DNA of 64,000 nt, from the NCBI RefSeq assembly GCF_902859735.1, contig NZ_CADIJY010000011.1, positions 1 to 64,000 on the forward strand, read 5' to 3'. The position numbers were made by a program, and so were the translations under genes. Within the stretch, counting starts at the first letter, position 1, and each line of letters begins with the position of its first letter. Origin of the DNA: Achromobacter aegrifaciens. GTDB taxonomy: Bacteria > Pseudomonadota > Gammaproteobacteria > Burkholderiales > Burkholderiaceae_B. The notes beneath the pieces were generated by a model. The model was not told where the DNA came from, did not search any database, and saw nothing but the letters and a program-made list of their open reading frames with translations. Of this stretch, positions 27,637-38,841 are shown piece after piece.

Positions 27637-30504
27637 ATGTCTTCGGAAATAGAATCTCTATCCACGTCTTATCTCTTTGGGGGTAACGCCCCTTATGTTG
27701 AGGAGCTTTACGAAGCCTACCTCGACAATCCCGGTTCGGTACCTGACAACTGGCGCGAATACTTCGACCAGCTGCAACACGCTCCCGCTACCGACGGCCA
27801 GGAATCCACCCGCGACCAGGCCCACGCTCCCATCGTCGAATCGTTCGCCCAGCGCGCCAAGGCCAATGCCTTCGTGCAACGCGCGGCCGAACCCGACCTG
27901 ACCGTGGCCAGCAAGCAGGTTTCGGTGCAGTCGCTGATCGCGGCCTACCGCTCCCTGGGTTCGCGCTGGGCCGACCTGGATCCGCTCAAGCGCCAGGAAC
28001 GTCCCCCGATCCCCGAACTCGATCCGGCCTTCTACGGCCTGACCGAAGCCGATCTGGACCAGACCTACTCGGCCACCAACACCTACTTCACGACCGCCAG
28101 CACGATGACGCTGCGCGACATCCTGAAGGCGCTGCGCGACACGTATTGCCGCAGCATCGGTGCCGAATTCACGCACATCTCCGACCCCGCCGCCAAGCGC
28201 TGGATCCAGGAACGCCTGGAAGCCACCCTGGGCGCGCCCGCCTACTCGGCCGAAGAAAAGCGCCACATCCTGCAGCAGCTGACCGAGTCCGAAGGCCTCG
28301 AGCGCTTCCTGCACACCAAGTACGTCGGCCAGAAGCGCTTCTCGCTGGAAGGCGGCGAAAGCTTCATCGCCTCGATGGACGAAGTGGTGAACCACGCCGG
28401 TGAAAATGGCGTCCAGGAAATCGTGGTCGGCATGGCCCACCGCGGCCGCCTGAACCTGCTCGTGAACATCATGGGCAAGATGCCCGGCGACCTGTTCGCC
28501 GAGTTCGAAGGCAAGCACGCCGAAGGCCTGACCGACGGCGACGTGAAGTACCACAACGGCTTCTCCAGCGACCTGTCCACCCGTGGCGGCCCGGTCCACC
28601 TGTCGCTCGCGTTCAACCCGTCCCACCTGGAAATCGTCAACCCCGTGGTCGAAGGCAGCGCGCGCGCCCGCCAGGAACGCCGCGGCGACGCCGAAGGCAA
28701 GCAAGTGCTGCCGGTGCTGGTGCACGGCGACGCGGCCTTCGCCGGCCAGGGCGTGGTCATGGAAACCCTGAACCTGGCCCAGACCCGCGGCTACGGCACG
28801 GGCGGCACGCTGCACATCGTCATCAACAACCAGATCGGCTTCACCACGTCCGACCCCCGCGACTCGCGCTCGACGCTGTATTGCACCGACGTGGTCAAGA
28901 TGATCGAAGCGCCGGTGTTCCACGTCAACGGTGACGATCCCGAAGCCGTCGTGTTCGTGACCAAGCTGGCGCTGGACTACCGTCTGCAGTTCCGCCACGA
29001 CGTGGTCGTGGACATCGTCTGCTTCCGCAAGCTGGGCCACAACGAGCAAGACACCCCGTCGCTGACGCAGCCCCTGATGTACAAGCGCATCGGCCATCAC
29101 CCCGGCACGCGCAAGCTGTACGCCGACAAGCTGACCACGCAAGGCGTGCTGGCCGACGGCGAAGCCGATCAGCTCGTCAAGGATTACCGCCAGCTGATGG
29201 AAGACGGCCAGCGCACCATCGAACCGGTGCTGACCGACTACAAGAGCAAGTACGCCATCGACTGGTCGCCGTTCCTGGGCGCCAAGTGGACCGACCAGGC
29301 CGACACCGCCGTGCCGCTGGCCGAACTCAAGCGCATCGGCGAACGCATCACCAGCGTGCCGGAAGGCTTCACGGTGCACCCGCTGGTCGCCAAGCTGCTG
29401 AACGACCGCCGCACCATGGCCAAGGGCGAAATGAACCTGGACTGGGGCATGGGCGAACACCTCGCCTTCGCGACCCTGGTGTCCTCGGGCTACGCCATCC
29501 GCATCACCGGCCAGGACTCGGGCCGCGGCACGTTCACGCACCGCCATGCCGTGCTGCACGACCAGAACCGCGAACGCTGGAACGACGGCACCTACATTCC
29601 GCTGCAGAACGTCTCGGAAGGCCAGGCTCCGTTCACCGTCATCGACTCCGTGCTGTCCGAAGAGGCTGTGCTGGGCTTTGAATACGGTTACTCCAGCGCC
29701 GAACCCAACACGCTGACCATCTGGGAAGGCCAGTTCGGCGACTTCGTCAACGGCGCCCAGGTCGTGATCGACCAGTTCATCAGCTCCGGCGAAGCCAAGT
29801 GGGGCCGCCAGTCGGGCCTGACCCTGATGTTGCCGCACGGCTACGAAGGCCAGGGTCCCGAGCACTCGTCGGGCCGCATCGAGCGCTTCCTGCAGCTGTG
29901 CGCCGACAACAACATGCAAGTGGTCCAGCCGACCTCCGCGTCGCAGATCTTCCACGTGCTGCGCCGTCAGATGATCCGTCCGTTCCGCAAGCCGCTGGTG
30001 CTGTTCACGCCCAAGTCGCTGCTGCGCAACAAGGACGCCGGTTCGCCCCTGACCGACCTGGCCGGCGGCAGCTTCCGCCCGGTCATCGGCGAGGTCGACG
30101 AGGCCATCGACGCCAGCAAGGTCAAGCGCGTGCTGGCTTGCTCGGGCAAGGTCTACTACGATCTGGTCAATGCCCGCCGCGAGCGTGGCGCCGACAACGT
30201 TGCGATCGTCCGCGTCGAACAGCTGTATCCGTTCGCGCACAAGTCGTTCGAAACGGAACTGCGCAAGTACCCGAAGGCAACCGAAGTGATCTGGGTTCAG
30301 GACGAACCGCAGAACCAGGGCGCCTGGTTCTACGTTCAGCATCACGTGTACGAGAACATGGTCGAAGGCCAGAAGCTGGGTTACGCCGGCCGCGCCGCGT
30401 CGGCATCGCCGGCCGTGGGCTACCTGGCCAAGCACCAGGAGCAGCAGAAGGCCCTGATCGAAACGGCTTTCGCGCCCAAGTTCAAGGTCATGTTGACGAA
30501 GTAA
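27637..30504 (+). CDS. sucA: 2-oxoglutarate dehydrogenase E1 component
   Basis: A 955-residue thiamin-diphosphate enzyme that decarboxylates 2-oxoglutarate and reductively succinylates the lipoyl group of SucB. It begins with the E2-binding N-terminal motif seen here as SYLFGGNAPYVEELYEAYL (residues 12-30). Conserved parts include FSLEGGESFIASMDEVV, VGMAHRGRLNLLVNIMGK, SLAFNPSHLEIVNPVVEGSA, VLVHGDAAFAGQGVVMETLN and the ThDP-binding INNQIGFTTSDPRDSRST. The C-terminal transketolase-like half starts with MNLDWGMGEHLAFA. The length is normal. It is the first gene of sucA-sucB-lpdA. Confidence 0.95.
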   Translation: MSSEIESLSTSYLFGGNAPYVEELYEAYLDNPGSVPDNWREYFDQLQHAPATDGQESTRDQAHAPIVESFAQRAKANAFVQRAAEPDLTVASKQVSVQSLIAAYRSLGSRWADLDPLKRQERPPIPELDPAFYGLTEADLDQTYSATNTYFTTASTMTLRDILKALRDTYCRSIGAEFTHISDPAAKRWIQERLEATLGAPAYSAEEKRHILQQLTESEGLERFLHTKYVGQKRFSLEGGESFIASMDEVVNHAGENGVQEIVVGMAHRGRLNLLVNIMGKMPGDLFAEFEGKHAEGLTDGDVKYHNGFSSDLSTRGGPVHLSLAFNPSHLEIVNPVVEGSARARQERRGDAEGKQVLPVLVHGDAAFAGQGVVMETLNLAQTRGYGTGGTLHIVINNQIGFTTSDPRDSRSTLYCTDVVKMIEAPVFHVNGDDPEAVVFVTKLALDYRLQFRHDVVVDIVCFRKLGHNEQDTPSLTQPLMYKRIGHHPGTRKLYADKLTTQGVLADGEADQLVKDYRQLMEDGQRTIEPVLTDYKSKYAIDWSPFLGAKWTDQADTAVPLAELKRIGERITSVPEGFTVHPLVAKLLNDRRTMAKGEMNLDWGMGEHLAFATLVSSGYAIRITGQDSGRGTFTHRHAVLHDQNRERWNDGTYIPLQNVSEGQAPFTVIDSVLSEEAVLGFEYGYSSAEPNTLTIWEGQFGDFVNGAQVVIDQFISSGEAKWGRQSGLTLMLPHGYEGQGPEHSSGRIERFLQLCADNNMQVVQPTSASQIFHVLRRQMIRPFRKPLVLFTPKSLLRNKDAGSPLTDLAGGSFRPVIGEVDEAIDASKVKRVLACSGKVYYDLVNARRERGADNVAIVRVEQLYPFAHKSFETELRKYPKATEVIWVQDEPQNQGAWFYVQHHVYENMVEGQKLGYAGRAASASPAVGYLAKHQEQQKALIETAFAPKFKVMLTK

Positions 30505-30605
30505 CACTCGCTTGATGCACGCGCCGCGCGCGCAGGTTTCTGGAATTCCGATTCGAAGCTTGCCGCGCAGCGCGACCAGAACACAAACTTTACGGAACAA
30601 ACAAA

Positions 30606-31835
30606 ATGGCTATTACCGACGTCGTCGTCCCCCAACTCTCCGAATCCGTCTCCGAAGCGACGCTGCTGACCTGGAAGAAGCAGCCGGGCGCTGCCGTTGA
30701 AGCGGACGAAATCCTGATCGAAGTCGAAACCGACAAGGTCGTGCTGGAAGTGCCGGCTCCCGCTTCGGGCGTGCTGGCTGAAATCGTCAAGGGCGACGGC
30801 AGCACCGTCACCTCCGGCGAAGTGCTGGCTCGCATCGACACCGCCGGCAAGGCCGCCGTTGCCGCCGCCGCGCCCGCCGCCGAAGCGCCCAAGGCCGCCG
30901 AGCAAGCCGCTGCCGCTCCGGCCGCCGCTCCCGCTTCGTCGGCTGCCGCCGGCGTGGCTTCGCCCGCCGCTGCCAAGATCCTGGCCGAGAAGGGCGTTGA
31001 CGCCGCTTCCGTGGCTGGCTCCGGCCGCGACGGCCGCGTGACCAAGGGCGATGCCCTGGCCGCCAGCGCGCCCGCCAAGGCCGCTCCGGCCAAGGCCGCC
31101 GCTCCGGTCGCGCCCCCGACGCTGTCGCTGGACGGCCGTCCGGAACAGCGCGTGCCGATGAGCCGCCTGCGCGCCCGCATCGCCGAGCGCCTGCTGCAAT
31201 CGCAACAGGAAAACGCGATCCTGACCACGTTCAACGAAGTGAACATGCAGGCCGTCATCGACCTGCGCAACAAGTACAAGGACAAGTTCGAGAAAGAGCA
31301 CGGCATCAAGCTGGGCTTCATGTCGTTCTTCGTCAAGGCCGCCGTTGCCGCGCTGAAGAAGTTCCCGCTGATCAACGCCTCGATCGACGGCAAGGACATC
31401 ATCTACCACGGCTACTTCGACATCGGTATTGCTGTCGGCAGCCCGCGCGGCCTGGTTGTGCCGATCCTGCGCAACGCCGACCAGCTGTCGATCGCCGACA
31501 TCGAAAAGACCATCGCCGACTTCGGCCGCCGCGCCGCTGACGGCAAGCTGGGCATTGAAGAAATGACCGGCGGCACGTTCTCGATCTCCAACGGCGGCGT
31601 GTTCGGCTCGATGCTGTCGACCCCGATCATCAACCCGCCGCAATCGGCCATCCTGGGCGTGCACGCCACCAAGGATCGCGCCGTGGTTGAAAACGGCCAG
31701 ATCGTCATCCGCCCGATGAACTACCTGGCGCTGTCCTACGACCACCGCATCATCGACGGCCGCGAAGCCGTGCTGGGCCTGGTCGCCATGAAGGACGCCC
31801 TGGAAGATCCGCAGCGCCTGTTGCTGGACCTGTAA
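30606..31835 (+). CDS. sucB: Dihydrolipoyllysine succinyltransferase (E2 of 2-oxoglutarate dehydrogenase)
   Basis: A 409-residue E2. Residues 1-77 form a lipoyl domain with the lipoylated Lys 44 in [11 protein letters not shown]. An Ala/Pro linker (about 80-115) follows, and a peripheral-subunit-binding domain lies near 116-150 ([28 protein letters not shown]). A second Ala/Lys/Pro linker leads into the catalytic domain (about 180-409), which holds the catalytic stretch [15 protein letters not shown] with His and Asp near its end. The single lipoyl domain is normal for SucB. The 101-base gap after sucA holds no other gene. Confidence 0.95.
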   Translation: MAITDVVVPQLSESVSEATLLTWKKQPGAAVEADEILIEVETDKVVLEVPAPASGVLAEIVKGDGSTVTSGEVLARIDTAGKAAVAAAAPAAEAPKAAEQAAAAPAAAPASSAAAGVASPAAAKILAEKGVDAASVAGSGRDGRVTKGDALAASAPAKAAPAKAAAPVAPPTLSLDGRPEQRVPMSRLRARIAERLLQSQQENAILTTFNEVNMQAVIDLRNKYKDKFEKEHGIKLGFMSFFVKAAVAALKKFPLINASIDGKDIIYHGYFDIGIAVGSPRGLVVPILRNADQLSIADIEKTIADFGRRAADGKLGIEEMTGGTFSISNGGVFGSMLSTPIINPPQSAILGVHATKDRAVVENGQIVIRPMNYLALSYDHRIIDGREAVLGLVAMKDALEDPQRLLLDL

Positions 31836-31952
31836 TCTCGACGCCCCGGCCCGGCGCCCACCCGACCCCTGGGTCTTGCGGCGCCCTGGCCGGCTTATTG
31901 CCGGCCCGCAGGGCGGGGCGTGCTCCACTCAATACCTCATCGCGAGAACACT

Positions 31953-33380
<1,428 letters not shown>

Positions 33381-33405
33381 TACGCGCATAGCCGAGGCAA
33401 GACGG

Positions 33406-33433
33406 GGGCGGGTTCACGGATCCGCCCTTTTTT
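33406..33433 (+). terminator. Rho-independent terminator after lpdA
   Basis: GGGCGGGT pairs with ATCCGCCC (with one G-T pair), followed by TTTTTT. It stands 25 bases past the lpdA stop and directly before zapE, whose ATG is 23 bases further on. Confidence 0.85.
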
Positions 33434-33456
33434 CATTCTGCTTTTCCTGCTCCCAC

Positions 33457-34548
33457 ATGAACGTCCGCGAATACTACGAACACGCCCTGGCCGAACGCGG
33501 CTACAAGCCCGACGAAGCCCAGAAAAAGGCGATCGACCGGCTGCAGCGCTATTTCGACGAATGGGTCAAGTTCAAGTCGATGCGCTCGAACGCGCTGAAG
33601 AAGCTGCTGAACCGCCCCGACGTGCCGCGCGGCGTGTACCTGTGGGGCGGAGTGGGGCGGGGCAAGAGCTTCCTGATGGACGCCTTCTACGCCACCGTGC
33701 CCGTGGTGCGCAAGACGCGCCTGCACTTCCACGAATTCATGCGCGGCGTGCACCGCGAACTCGAAGAAGTGAAGGGCATGCAGGATCCGCTGGACGAAGT
33801 GGCCAGGCGCGTGGCCAAACGCTACCGCCTGATCTGCTTCGACGAGTTCCACGTATCCGACGTGGCCGACGCGATGATCCTGCACCGGCTGCTATTCAAG
33901 CTCTTCGAGTACGGCACGTCCTTCGTGATGACGTCCAACTACGAGCCCTCGACCCTGTATCCGGACGGCCTGCACCGCGACCGCATCCTGCCCGCGATCC
34001 AGCTGATCCAGGCGCGCATGGACATCATGAACGTGGACGCCGGCGTGGACTACCGCCGCCGCTCGCTGGAACAGGTGCAGTGCTATCACACGCCGCTGGA
34101 CGAGCGCGCCCAGAAAGCATTGCAGGAAGCATTCGACAGCCTGGCCGACACGCCGCCCCAGGATCCGGTGCTGCATATCGAGCACCGCGAGATCCGCGCG
34201 CTGGCGCTGGGCGGATCGGTGGTGTGGTTCGATTTCGCCACGCTTTGCGGCGGGCCGCGTTCGCAGAACGATTATCTGGAGTTGGCCAACCGCTTCCATG
34301 CGGTGATCCTGTCGGGCGTGCCGCGCATGGGACCGCGCCAGGCTTCGGAGGCGCGCCGCTTCACCTGGCTGATCGACGTGTTCTATGACCACCGCGTCAA
34401 GCTCATCATGTCCGCCGAGTGCGAACCCGAGGAGATTTACACGGAAGGTGCGCTTGCCAATGAATTCCACCGCACGGTCTCGCGCATCCTGGAAATGCAG
34501 TCGCGCGAGTACCTGGAATCGGAACGCCGCCACACCGTGTCGTTGTAG
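33457..34548 (+). CDS. zapE: Cell-division ATPase ZapE (AFG1-like)
   Basis: A 363-residue P-loop ATPase of the AFG1/ZapE family, which associates with the Z ring in other bacteria. The Walker A motif is in LWGGVGRGKSFLMDAF (about residues 64-79). The Walker B motif is in RLICFDEFHVSDVADAMIL, followed by FVMTSNYEPSTLYPDGLHRDRILP, all typical of the family. The C-terminal part has AKEARRFTWLID-like ASEARRFTWLIDVFYDHRVKL. The length is normal. It follows lpdA across a terminator, an arrangement seen in related betaproteobacteria. No functional tie to the 2-oxoglutarate complex is evident. Confidence 0.9.
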   Translation: MNVREYYEHALAERGYKPDEAQKKAIDRLQRYFDEWVKFKSMRSNALKKLLNRPDVPRGVYLWGGVGRGKSFLMDAFYATVPVVRKTRLHFHEFMRGVHRELEEVKGMQDPLDEVARRVAKRYRLICFDEFHVSDVADAMILHRLLFKLFEYGTSFVMTSNYEPSTLYPDGLHRDRILPAIQLIQARMDIMNVDAGVDYRRRSLEQVQCYHTPLDERAQKALQEAFDSLADTPPQDPVLHIEHREIRALALGGSVVWFDFATLCGGPRSQNDYLELANRFHAVILSGVPRMGPRQASEARRFTWLIDVFYDHRVKLIMSAECEPEEIYTEGALANEFHRTVSRILEMQSREYLESERRHTVSL

Positions 34549-34595
34549 TCGCGCCGCATCTGTCCGAATTTTCCGGGCAGATCGCGGTTGAAATT

Positions 34596-34614
34596 GGTAA
34601 TACAAGTCATTATC
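34596..34614 (+). promoter_or_regulatory. Fur-box-like site before the sigma-factor gene
   Basis: GGTAATACAAGTCATTATC agrees with the 19-bp Fur consensus at 14 positions, with the whole right half (TCATTATC) intact. It lies 45 bases before the GTG of the FecI-type gene, an ideal place for iron repression. Confidence 0.6.
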
Positions 34615-34658
34615 AATTAAGATTTGGAGACTTCTGGTCCAGCACCGCAGTTTCCAAC

Positions 34659-35192
34659 GTGTCTTCCACCCTCTTGTCCGCATCGGCCGCGCGCACCGAC
34701 CCTTCCGCCGCGCCCGTCGATGGCCTGTACCGCGATCACCGCCCCTGGCTGTTCGGCTGGCTGCGCCGCAGGCTTGGCTGCGAGCACCGGGCCGAAGACC
34801 TGGCGCAAGACGTGTTTCTGCGCGTGATCCAGGGCCGCAAGGCGGTGCGCGCCGGCGAAGCCCGCGGACTGCTGACCACCATTGCCAAGGGCCTGGTGGT
34901 GGACCACCAGCGGCATGCGGCATTGGAACGGGCCTATCTCGCCTACCTGGCCGCCATACCCGAGGCTTATGCGCCGTCCCCCGAAGAGCAGACCGAGCAA
35001 CTGCAATCGCTGGCGCGGCTGGATCGCCTGCTGGACGGCTTGCCGCCCAAGGCGCGTTCCGCGTTCCTGCTGTCGCAGCTCGACGGGCTGACCTATCCCG
35101 AGATCGCCCAGCGGCTTGAAGTCTCCTTGAGTTCGGTGCAGCAATACATGGTGCGCGCCATGACCGCGTGCTACGCGGCCTTTGATGACTAG
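34659..35192 (+). CDS. FecI-type ECF sigma factor
   Basis: A 177-residue extracytoplasmic-function sigma factor of the iron-starvation group. Region 2 (about residues 20-85) has LYRDHRPWLFGWLRRRLG and then AEDLAQDVFLRVI. Region 4 (about 115-170) has LPPKARSAFLLSQLDGLTYPEIAQRL and a helix-turn-helix ending SSVQQYMVRAM. The start is a GTG. A Fur-like box lies just upstream, and the fecR-type gene overlaps its 3' end by 8 bases. In studied systems the sigma factor is released when the matching TonB-dependent receptor, here encoded at 36233, signals ligand binding. Confidence 0.9.
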   Translation: MSSTLLSASAARTDPSAAPVDGLYRDHRPWLFGWLRRRLGCEHRAEDLAQDVFLRVIQGRKAVRAGEARGLLTTIAKGLVVDHQRHAALERAYLAYLAAIPEAYAPSPEEQTEQLQSLARLDRLLDGLPPKARSAFLLSQLDGLTYPEIAQRLEVSLSSVQQYMVRAMTACYAAFDD

Positions 35193-36144
35193 CGCCGCGG
35201 ACCCCGTCGCCGACCAGGCGATCGCCTGGTGGGTGCGGCTGCAATCCGGCCTGGCCGGTGCGGCAGAGCGGCAGTCCTGCGAGGCATGGCTGGCGCAGGA
35301 TCCCGCGCATCGCTGCGCGTGGGATCGCTTGCAGCGCATCAGTCAGGATGCGCGGCGCGTGCCGGCGGCGTTGGCGCATGACGCGCTGACGCGTTCTGCA
35401 TCGTCCTCGCCCCGATCGGCCGGCCGTCGCACGGTATTGCGCGGATTGCTGGCTGTTGGCGGCACGGCTTTTACCGGTTGGGCGGGCTACCGGCATACGC
35501 CGTGGCAGCGACTGGCGGCGGACCTCAGCACCGGCACAGGCGAACGGCTGGCCGTTGCGGTGGCTGATGGATTGCACATCACCTTGAACAGCGACAGCGC
35601 GGTGCGCCTGCACTTGCAGGACGATGCCCGCGGCCTGGACCTGTTGCGCGGCGAAGTGCTGGTGCGGACCGAAATGCGGCCCGCTATAGCGGCTCTGCGC
35701 GTGGATACCGGGCATGGCGAACTGCGCGCCGAACGGGCGCGCTTTGACCTGCGGCGCACCGCCGCAGGCGCGCGCTTGGGCGTGTACGAAGGCAGCGTGA
35801 CGCTACTGCGCGGCGGCGTGGCTACGCATGCGGAAGCCGGGGAGCGCCTGGAATTCTCCGAGCATGGCGAAGTCGGCCGTCTTGCCTCCGATCCCGACCG
35901 GCTGGCCTGGACCGACGGGCTGGTGGTGGCCAAGGACTGGCGCCTGGACTACTTCGCGCAATACCTGGCTCGCCAGCGCCTGGGCATGATCCGGGTGGAT
36001 CCGGCGGTGGCCGGTCTGCGGCTGTCGGGCGTATTTCCGCTGGACGACGCCGAGCGTGCGCTCAAGGCACTGGAGCCCGCCTTGCCCATCCGCGTGACGC
36101 GGCATACGCAGTATTGGCTGCAGGTCGGTCCGCGCGAGGCCTGA
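35185..36144 (+). CDS. FecR-type anti-sigma factor/regulator
   Basis: A 319-residue inner-membrane signalling protein. The cytoplasmic N-terminal DUF4880 region (about 1-65) has QAIAWWVRLQSG and CEAWLAQDPAHRCAWDRLQ. A single membrane segment lies near residues 86-104 (LRGLLAVGGTAFTGWAGY). The periplasmic FecR domain (about 110-230) carries NSDSAVRLHLQDDARGLDLLRGEV, and the C-terminal STN-like contact domain follows, with YFAQYLARQRLGMIRVDPAVAGLRLSG-type sequence. The ATG at 35185 overlaps the sigma-factor gene by 8 bases, so they are translationally coupled. It should relay the receptor signal to the sigma factor. Confidence 0.9.
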   Translation: MTSAADPVADQAIAWWVRLQSGLAGAAERQSCEAWLAQDPAHRCAWDRLQRISQDARRVPAALAHDALTRSASSSPRSAGRRTVLRGLLAVGGTAFTGWAGYRHTPWQRLAADLSTGTGERLAVAVADGLHITLNSDSAVRLHLQDDARGLDLLRGEVLVRTEMRPAIAALRVDTGHGELRAERARFDLRRTAAGARLGVYEGSVTLLRGGVATHAEAGERLEFSEHGEVGRLASDPDRLAWTDGLVVAKDWRLDYFAQYLARQRLGMIRVDPAVAGLRLSGVFPLDDAERALKALEPALPIRVTRHTQYWLQVGPREA

Positions 36145-36232
36145 GCGTTACAAATTTTTTTGCCTGCGGCTTGCAGGTTTTCCGATCCCGTACGGAAGGC
36201 AGGGATAGATACCACCGTACAGGGAGAGTTTT

Positions 36233-38737
36233 GTGTCCGCTTCATCTCACTCGCGCTTGCGCGCCCCCTTGTCTGCCGGCCGCATGGCCCTGCTGGCCGC
36301 CATGTGCGCGGGCGGGCTTGCCGCCGGCATGCCGCAGGCCTGGGCGCAGCCGGCGCCCGCTTCCGCGAACGCGCCGCGCAGCTACCAGATCGCTGCCGGC
36401 TCCTTGGCCGATGCCCTGACGCAGTTCGCGCGCAGCGCTGGCGTGGTCCTGTCGTTCGATCCGGCGCTGGTGCGGGGACGCCGCTCGGACGGGTTGGACG
36501 GCGCCTACTCGGTGGGCGCGGGATTCGCCCGCATCCTGTCGGGCAGCGGTTTGCAGGCGCGTGCGCAGTCGGGCAATACCTGGACGCTGCTGCAGGTTGC
36601 CGCGCCCGCGGGCGACACGCCCACGCTGGCGCCGGTGACCGTGTCGGGCATGTCCGACAGCGCAATCACGACGGTGGGCTACGTGGCCACGGTGAGCGCC
36701 AGCGCCACCAAGACCGACACGCCGCTGATCGAAACGCCGCAGTCGGTATCGGTCGTCACGCGCGAGCAGATCACGGAGCAGGGCGCGCAGACACTGAACC
36801 AGGTGCTGCGCTACACCGCGGGCGTGGCCACCGAATCGCGCGGCGCCACCGCCACGCGCCTGGACCAGTTCAGCGTGCGCGGCTTTCAGGCTTCGTCCTA
36901 CCTGGACGGCTTGCGAGTATTCGGCGGGCGCGACGCCTTGCCGCAGGTGGACACCTATCGCCTGGAGCGCGTGGACGTGCTGAAGGGACCGGCCTCCGTC
37001 ATGTACGGGCAGGGCGGCCCGGGCGGCGTGGTCAACCAGGTCAGCAAGCGCCCGCTGGAAGAGACGCTGCGCGAGGTCGAGGTGCAGGTCGGCAACTATG
37101 ACTACCGTCGCGCCAACTTCGATTTCGGCGGTCCGGTCGATGAAGACGGCAAGTTCCTGTACCGCCTGGTCGGTTCGGGCTACATGTCCGACGGCCAGGT
37201 CAAGGACACCAAGGAACGCCGCTACTTCGTGTCGCCGGCCTTTACCTGGAAGCCCAGCAGCGACACGACGCTGACGGTGCTGACCAACTTCCAGCGCGAT
37301 CCCGACATGGGTTCCTATGGCAGCGTGCCGGCCATGCGCACGCTGCTTTCCGCGCCCGACGGCATCCGCCTGCCGGCCGATTACTACGACGGCGACGCCA
37401 ATTTCGAAAAGAGCGACCGTAAGAGCTATTCGCTGGGCTATGTGCTGGAGCACCGCTTCAACGACAACATCAAGGCATCGCAAAGCCTGCGCTGGACGCG
37501 CGCGGAAGCGCAGTACCGCAGCATCTACGGCGCGATGACCAATAACTACGGCTATACCGACAAGACCTACCGCTACCAGCAGCGCGCGTCGATCGCGACG
37601 GATGTGGACGTGGGCGCGCTGGTGCTGGACAACAATGTGCAGGCGCGCTTCAACACCGGCCCCTTCGCCCACACCACGCTGCTGGGCTTTGACTATCAGC
37701 ACGTCAAGACCGACACGCTGTCCGGCTTTGGCACCGCGCCCGCGCTGGATGTGCTGAACCCGAACAATCATCAGAACATCCCGGCGCCGGCGTTCTCGAC
37801 GGATGCGACCAACAAGCAGTACCAGACCGGCCTGTACTTCCAGGACCAGATCAAGATCGATCGCCTCTCGGTGTTGCTGGGTGGCCGCTACGACTGGTCG
37901 CGCACGGTGGGCGAGACCACCACGATCGCCACCGGACGGGTCGCGCCGTCCTCGCTGAATGCGGAGAAGTTCACGGGCCGCCTGGGTGCGATCTACAACT
38001 TCGACAACGGCGTAGCGCCGTACTTCAGCTATTCGGAATCGTTCGAGCCGCAGTCTGGCACGGGCTGGCAGAACAAGCCGTTCAAGCCGATCGAAGGCAA
38101 CCAGTACGAGGTCGGCATCAAGTACCAGCCGCCGGGCAGCGCCACGCTGCTGTCGTTTGCGGCGTTCGACATCCGCCGCGAGAACATGACCACCACCGAT
38201 CCGGATCCGACCCACATCTGCGGCACGGCGGGCGGACGCTGCTCGATCCAGGCGGGCGAGCTGCGCACGCAGGGCATCGAGCTCGAAGCCAAGACCGAGC
38301 CCCTGCGCGGCCTGACGCTGGTGGCTGCTTACTCCTTGATGGACAACGAGTACTCCAAGGGCTATCCCAACGCCGCGGGCATGAACCTGAAGGGCAAGAC
38401 GCCGGTGGGCGTGCCTTCGCAACAGGCGTCCGCCTGGGCCCGCTACCAGTTGCAGGACGGTCCGCTGGCGGGCGTGGGAGTGGGTGGCGGCGTGCGCTAC
38501 ATCGGTTCCTCGTATGCCAACGAGACCAACACCCTGAAGGTGCCGTCGGTCACGCTGTTCGACCTGATGCTGGACTACGACCTGGGCCGCGCGTCGCCGT
38601 CGCTCAAGGGCATGCAGGTGGCGCTGAACGTGCAGAACCTGTTCGACAAGGAATACATCGCGTCGTGCTCGGGCGATTCCTGGTGCTGGTACGGCTACCA
38701 GCGCTCCATCAAGGCCAGCCTGCGCTATCGCTGGTAA
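36233..38737 (+). CDS. TonB-dependent ferri-siderophore receptor with N-terminal signalling domain
   Basis: An 834-residue outer-membrane transducer. A signal peptide covers about residues 1-39 (ending QAWAQPAPA). The STN signalling domain (about 48-125) starts YQIAAGSLADALTQFARSAG. The plug (about 140-270) contains ETPQSVSVVTREQI, TAGVATESRGATATRLDQFSVRG and LKGPASVMYGQGGPGGVVN. A 22-strand-type barrel follows, and the chain ends in an aromatic residue (SLRYRW), the usual outer-membrane insertion signal. It starts with GTG behind GGGAGAG. Sequence features place it with FpvA/FoxA/FauA-type receptors, and the particular siderophore cannot be read. It is preceded by its sigma/anti-sigma pair. 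Confidence 0.93.
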   Translation: MSASSHSRLRAPLSAGRMALLAAMCAGGLAAGMPQAWAQPAPASANAPRSYQIAAGSLADALTQFARSAGVVLSFDPALVRGRRSDGLDGAYSVGAGFARILSGSGLQARAQSGNTWTLLQVAAPAGDTPTLAPVTVSGMSDSAITTVGYVATVSASATKTDTPLIETPQSVSVVTREQITEQGAQTLNQVLRYTAGVATESRGATATRLDQFSVRGFQASSYLDGLRVFGGRDALPQVDTYRLERVDVLKGPASVMYGQGGPGGVVNQVSKRPLEETLREVEVQVGNYDYRRANFDFGGPVDEDGKFLYRLVGSGYMSDGQVKDTKERRYFVSPAFTWKPSSDTTLTVLTNFQRDPDMGSYGSVPAMRTLLSAPDGIRLPADYYDGDANFEKSDRKSYSLGYVLEHRFNDNIKASQSLRWTRAEAQYRSIYGAMTNNYGYTDKTYRYQQRASIATDVDVGALVLDNNVQARFNTGPFAHTTLLGFDYQHVKTDTLSGFGTAPALDVLNPNNHQNIPAPAFSTDATNKQYQTGLYFQDQIKIDRLSVLLGGRYDWSRTVGETTTIATGRVAPSSLNAEKFTGRLGAIYNFDNGVAPYFSYSESFEPQSGTGWQNKPFKPIEGNQYEVGIKYQPPGSATLLSFAAFDIRRENMTTTDPDPTHICGTAGGRCSIQAGELRTQGIELEAKTEPLRGLTLVAAYSLMDNEYSKGYPNAAGMNLKGKTPVGVPSQQASAWARYQLQDGPLAGVGVGGGVRYIGSSYANETNTLKVPSVTLFDLMLDYDLGRASPSLKGMQVALNVQNLFDKEYIASCSGDSWCWYGYQRSIKASLRYRW

Positions 38738-38758
38738 GTCTTGCTGCTAGTTCGAAGT

Positions 38759-38777
38759 GAGAATGGTTATAATTTAA
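38759..38777 (+). promoter_or_regulatory. Weak Fur-box-like site overlapping a possible -10 box
   Basis: GAGAATGGTTATAATTTAA matches the Fur consensus at 12 of 19 positions and contains TATAAT. It lies 65 bases before the DUF4198 gene, suggesting a second iron-regulated promoter inside the module. Confidence 0.35.
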
Positions 38778-38841
38778 AACCCTCCGAATCGGGCTTGGGC
38801 CGCGGGGCTGGTCCGATCCGGTCCTCTAAAGGAAATCAATA

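Noticed and set aside
27658-30600. A 980-codon open frame opposite sucA
   Set aside because: sucA is fully conserved on the plus strand. The antisense translation has the biased Gly/Val/Ala/Asp/Gln composition of a shadow.
35182-35192. Possible frameshift between the FecI- and FecR-type genes
   Set aside because: Both proteins are complete at their ends. The 8-base overlap is the normal coupling of such pairs.
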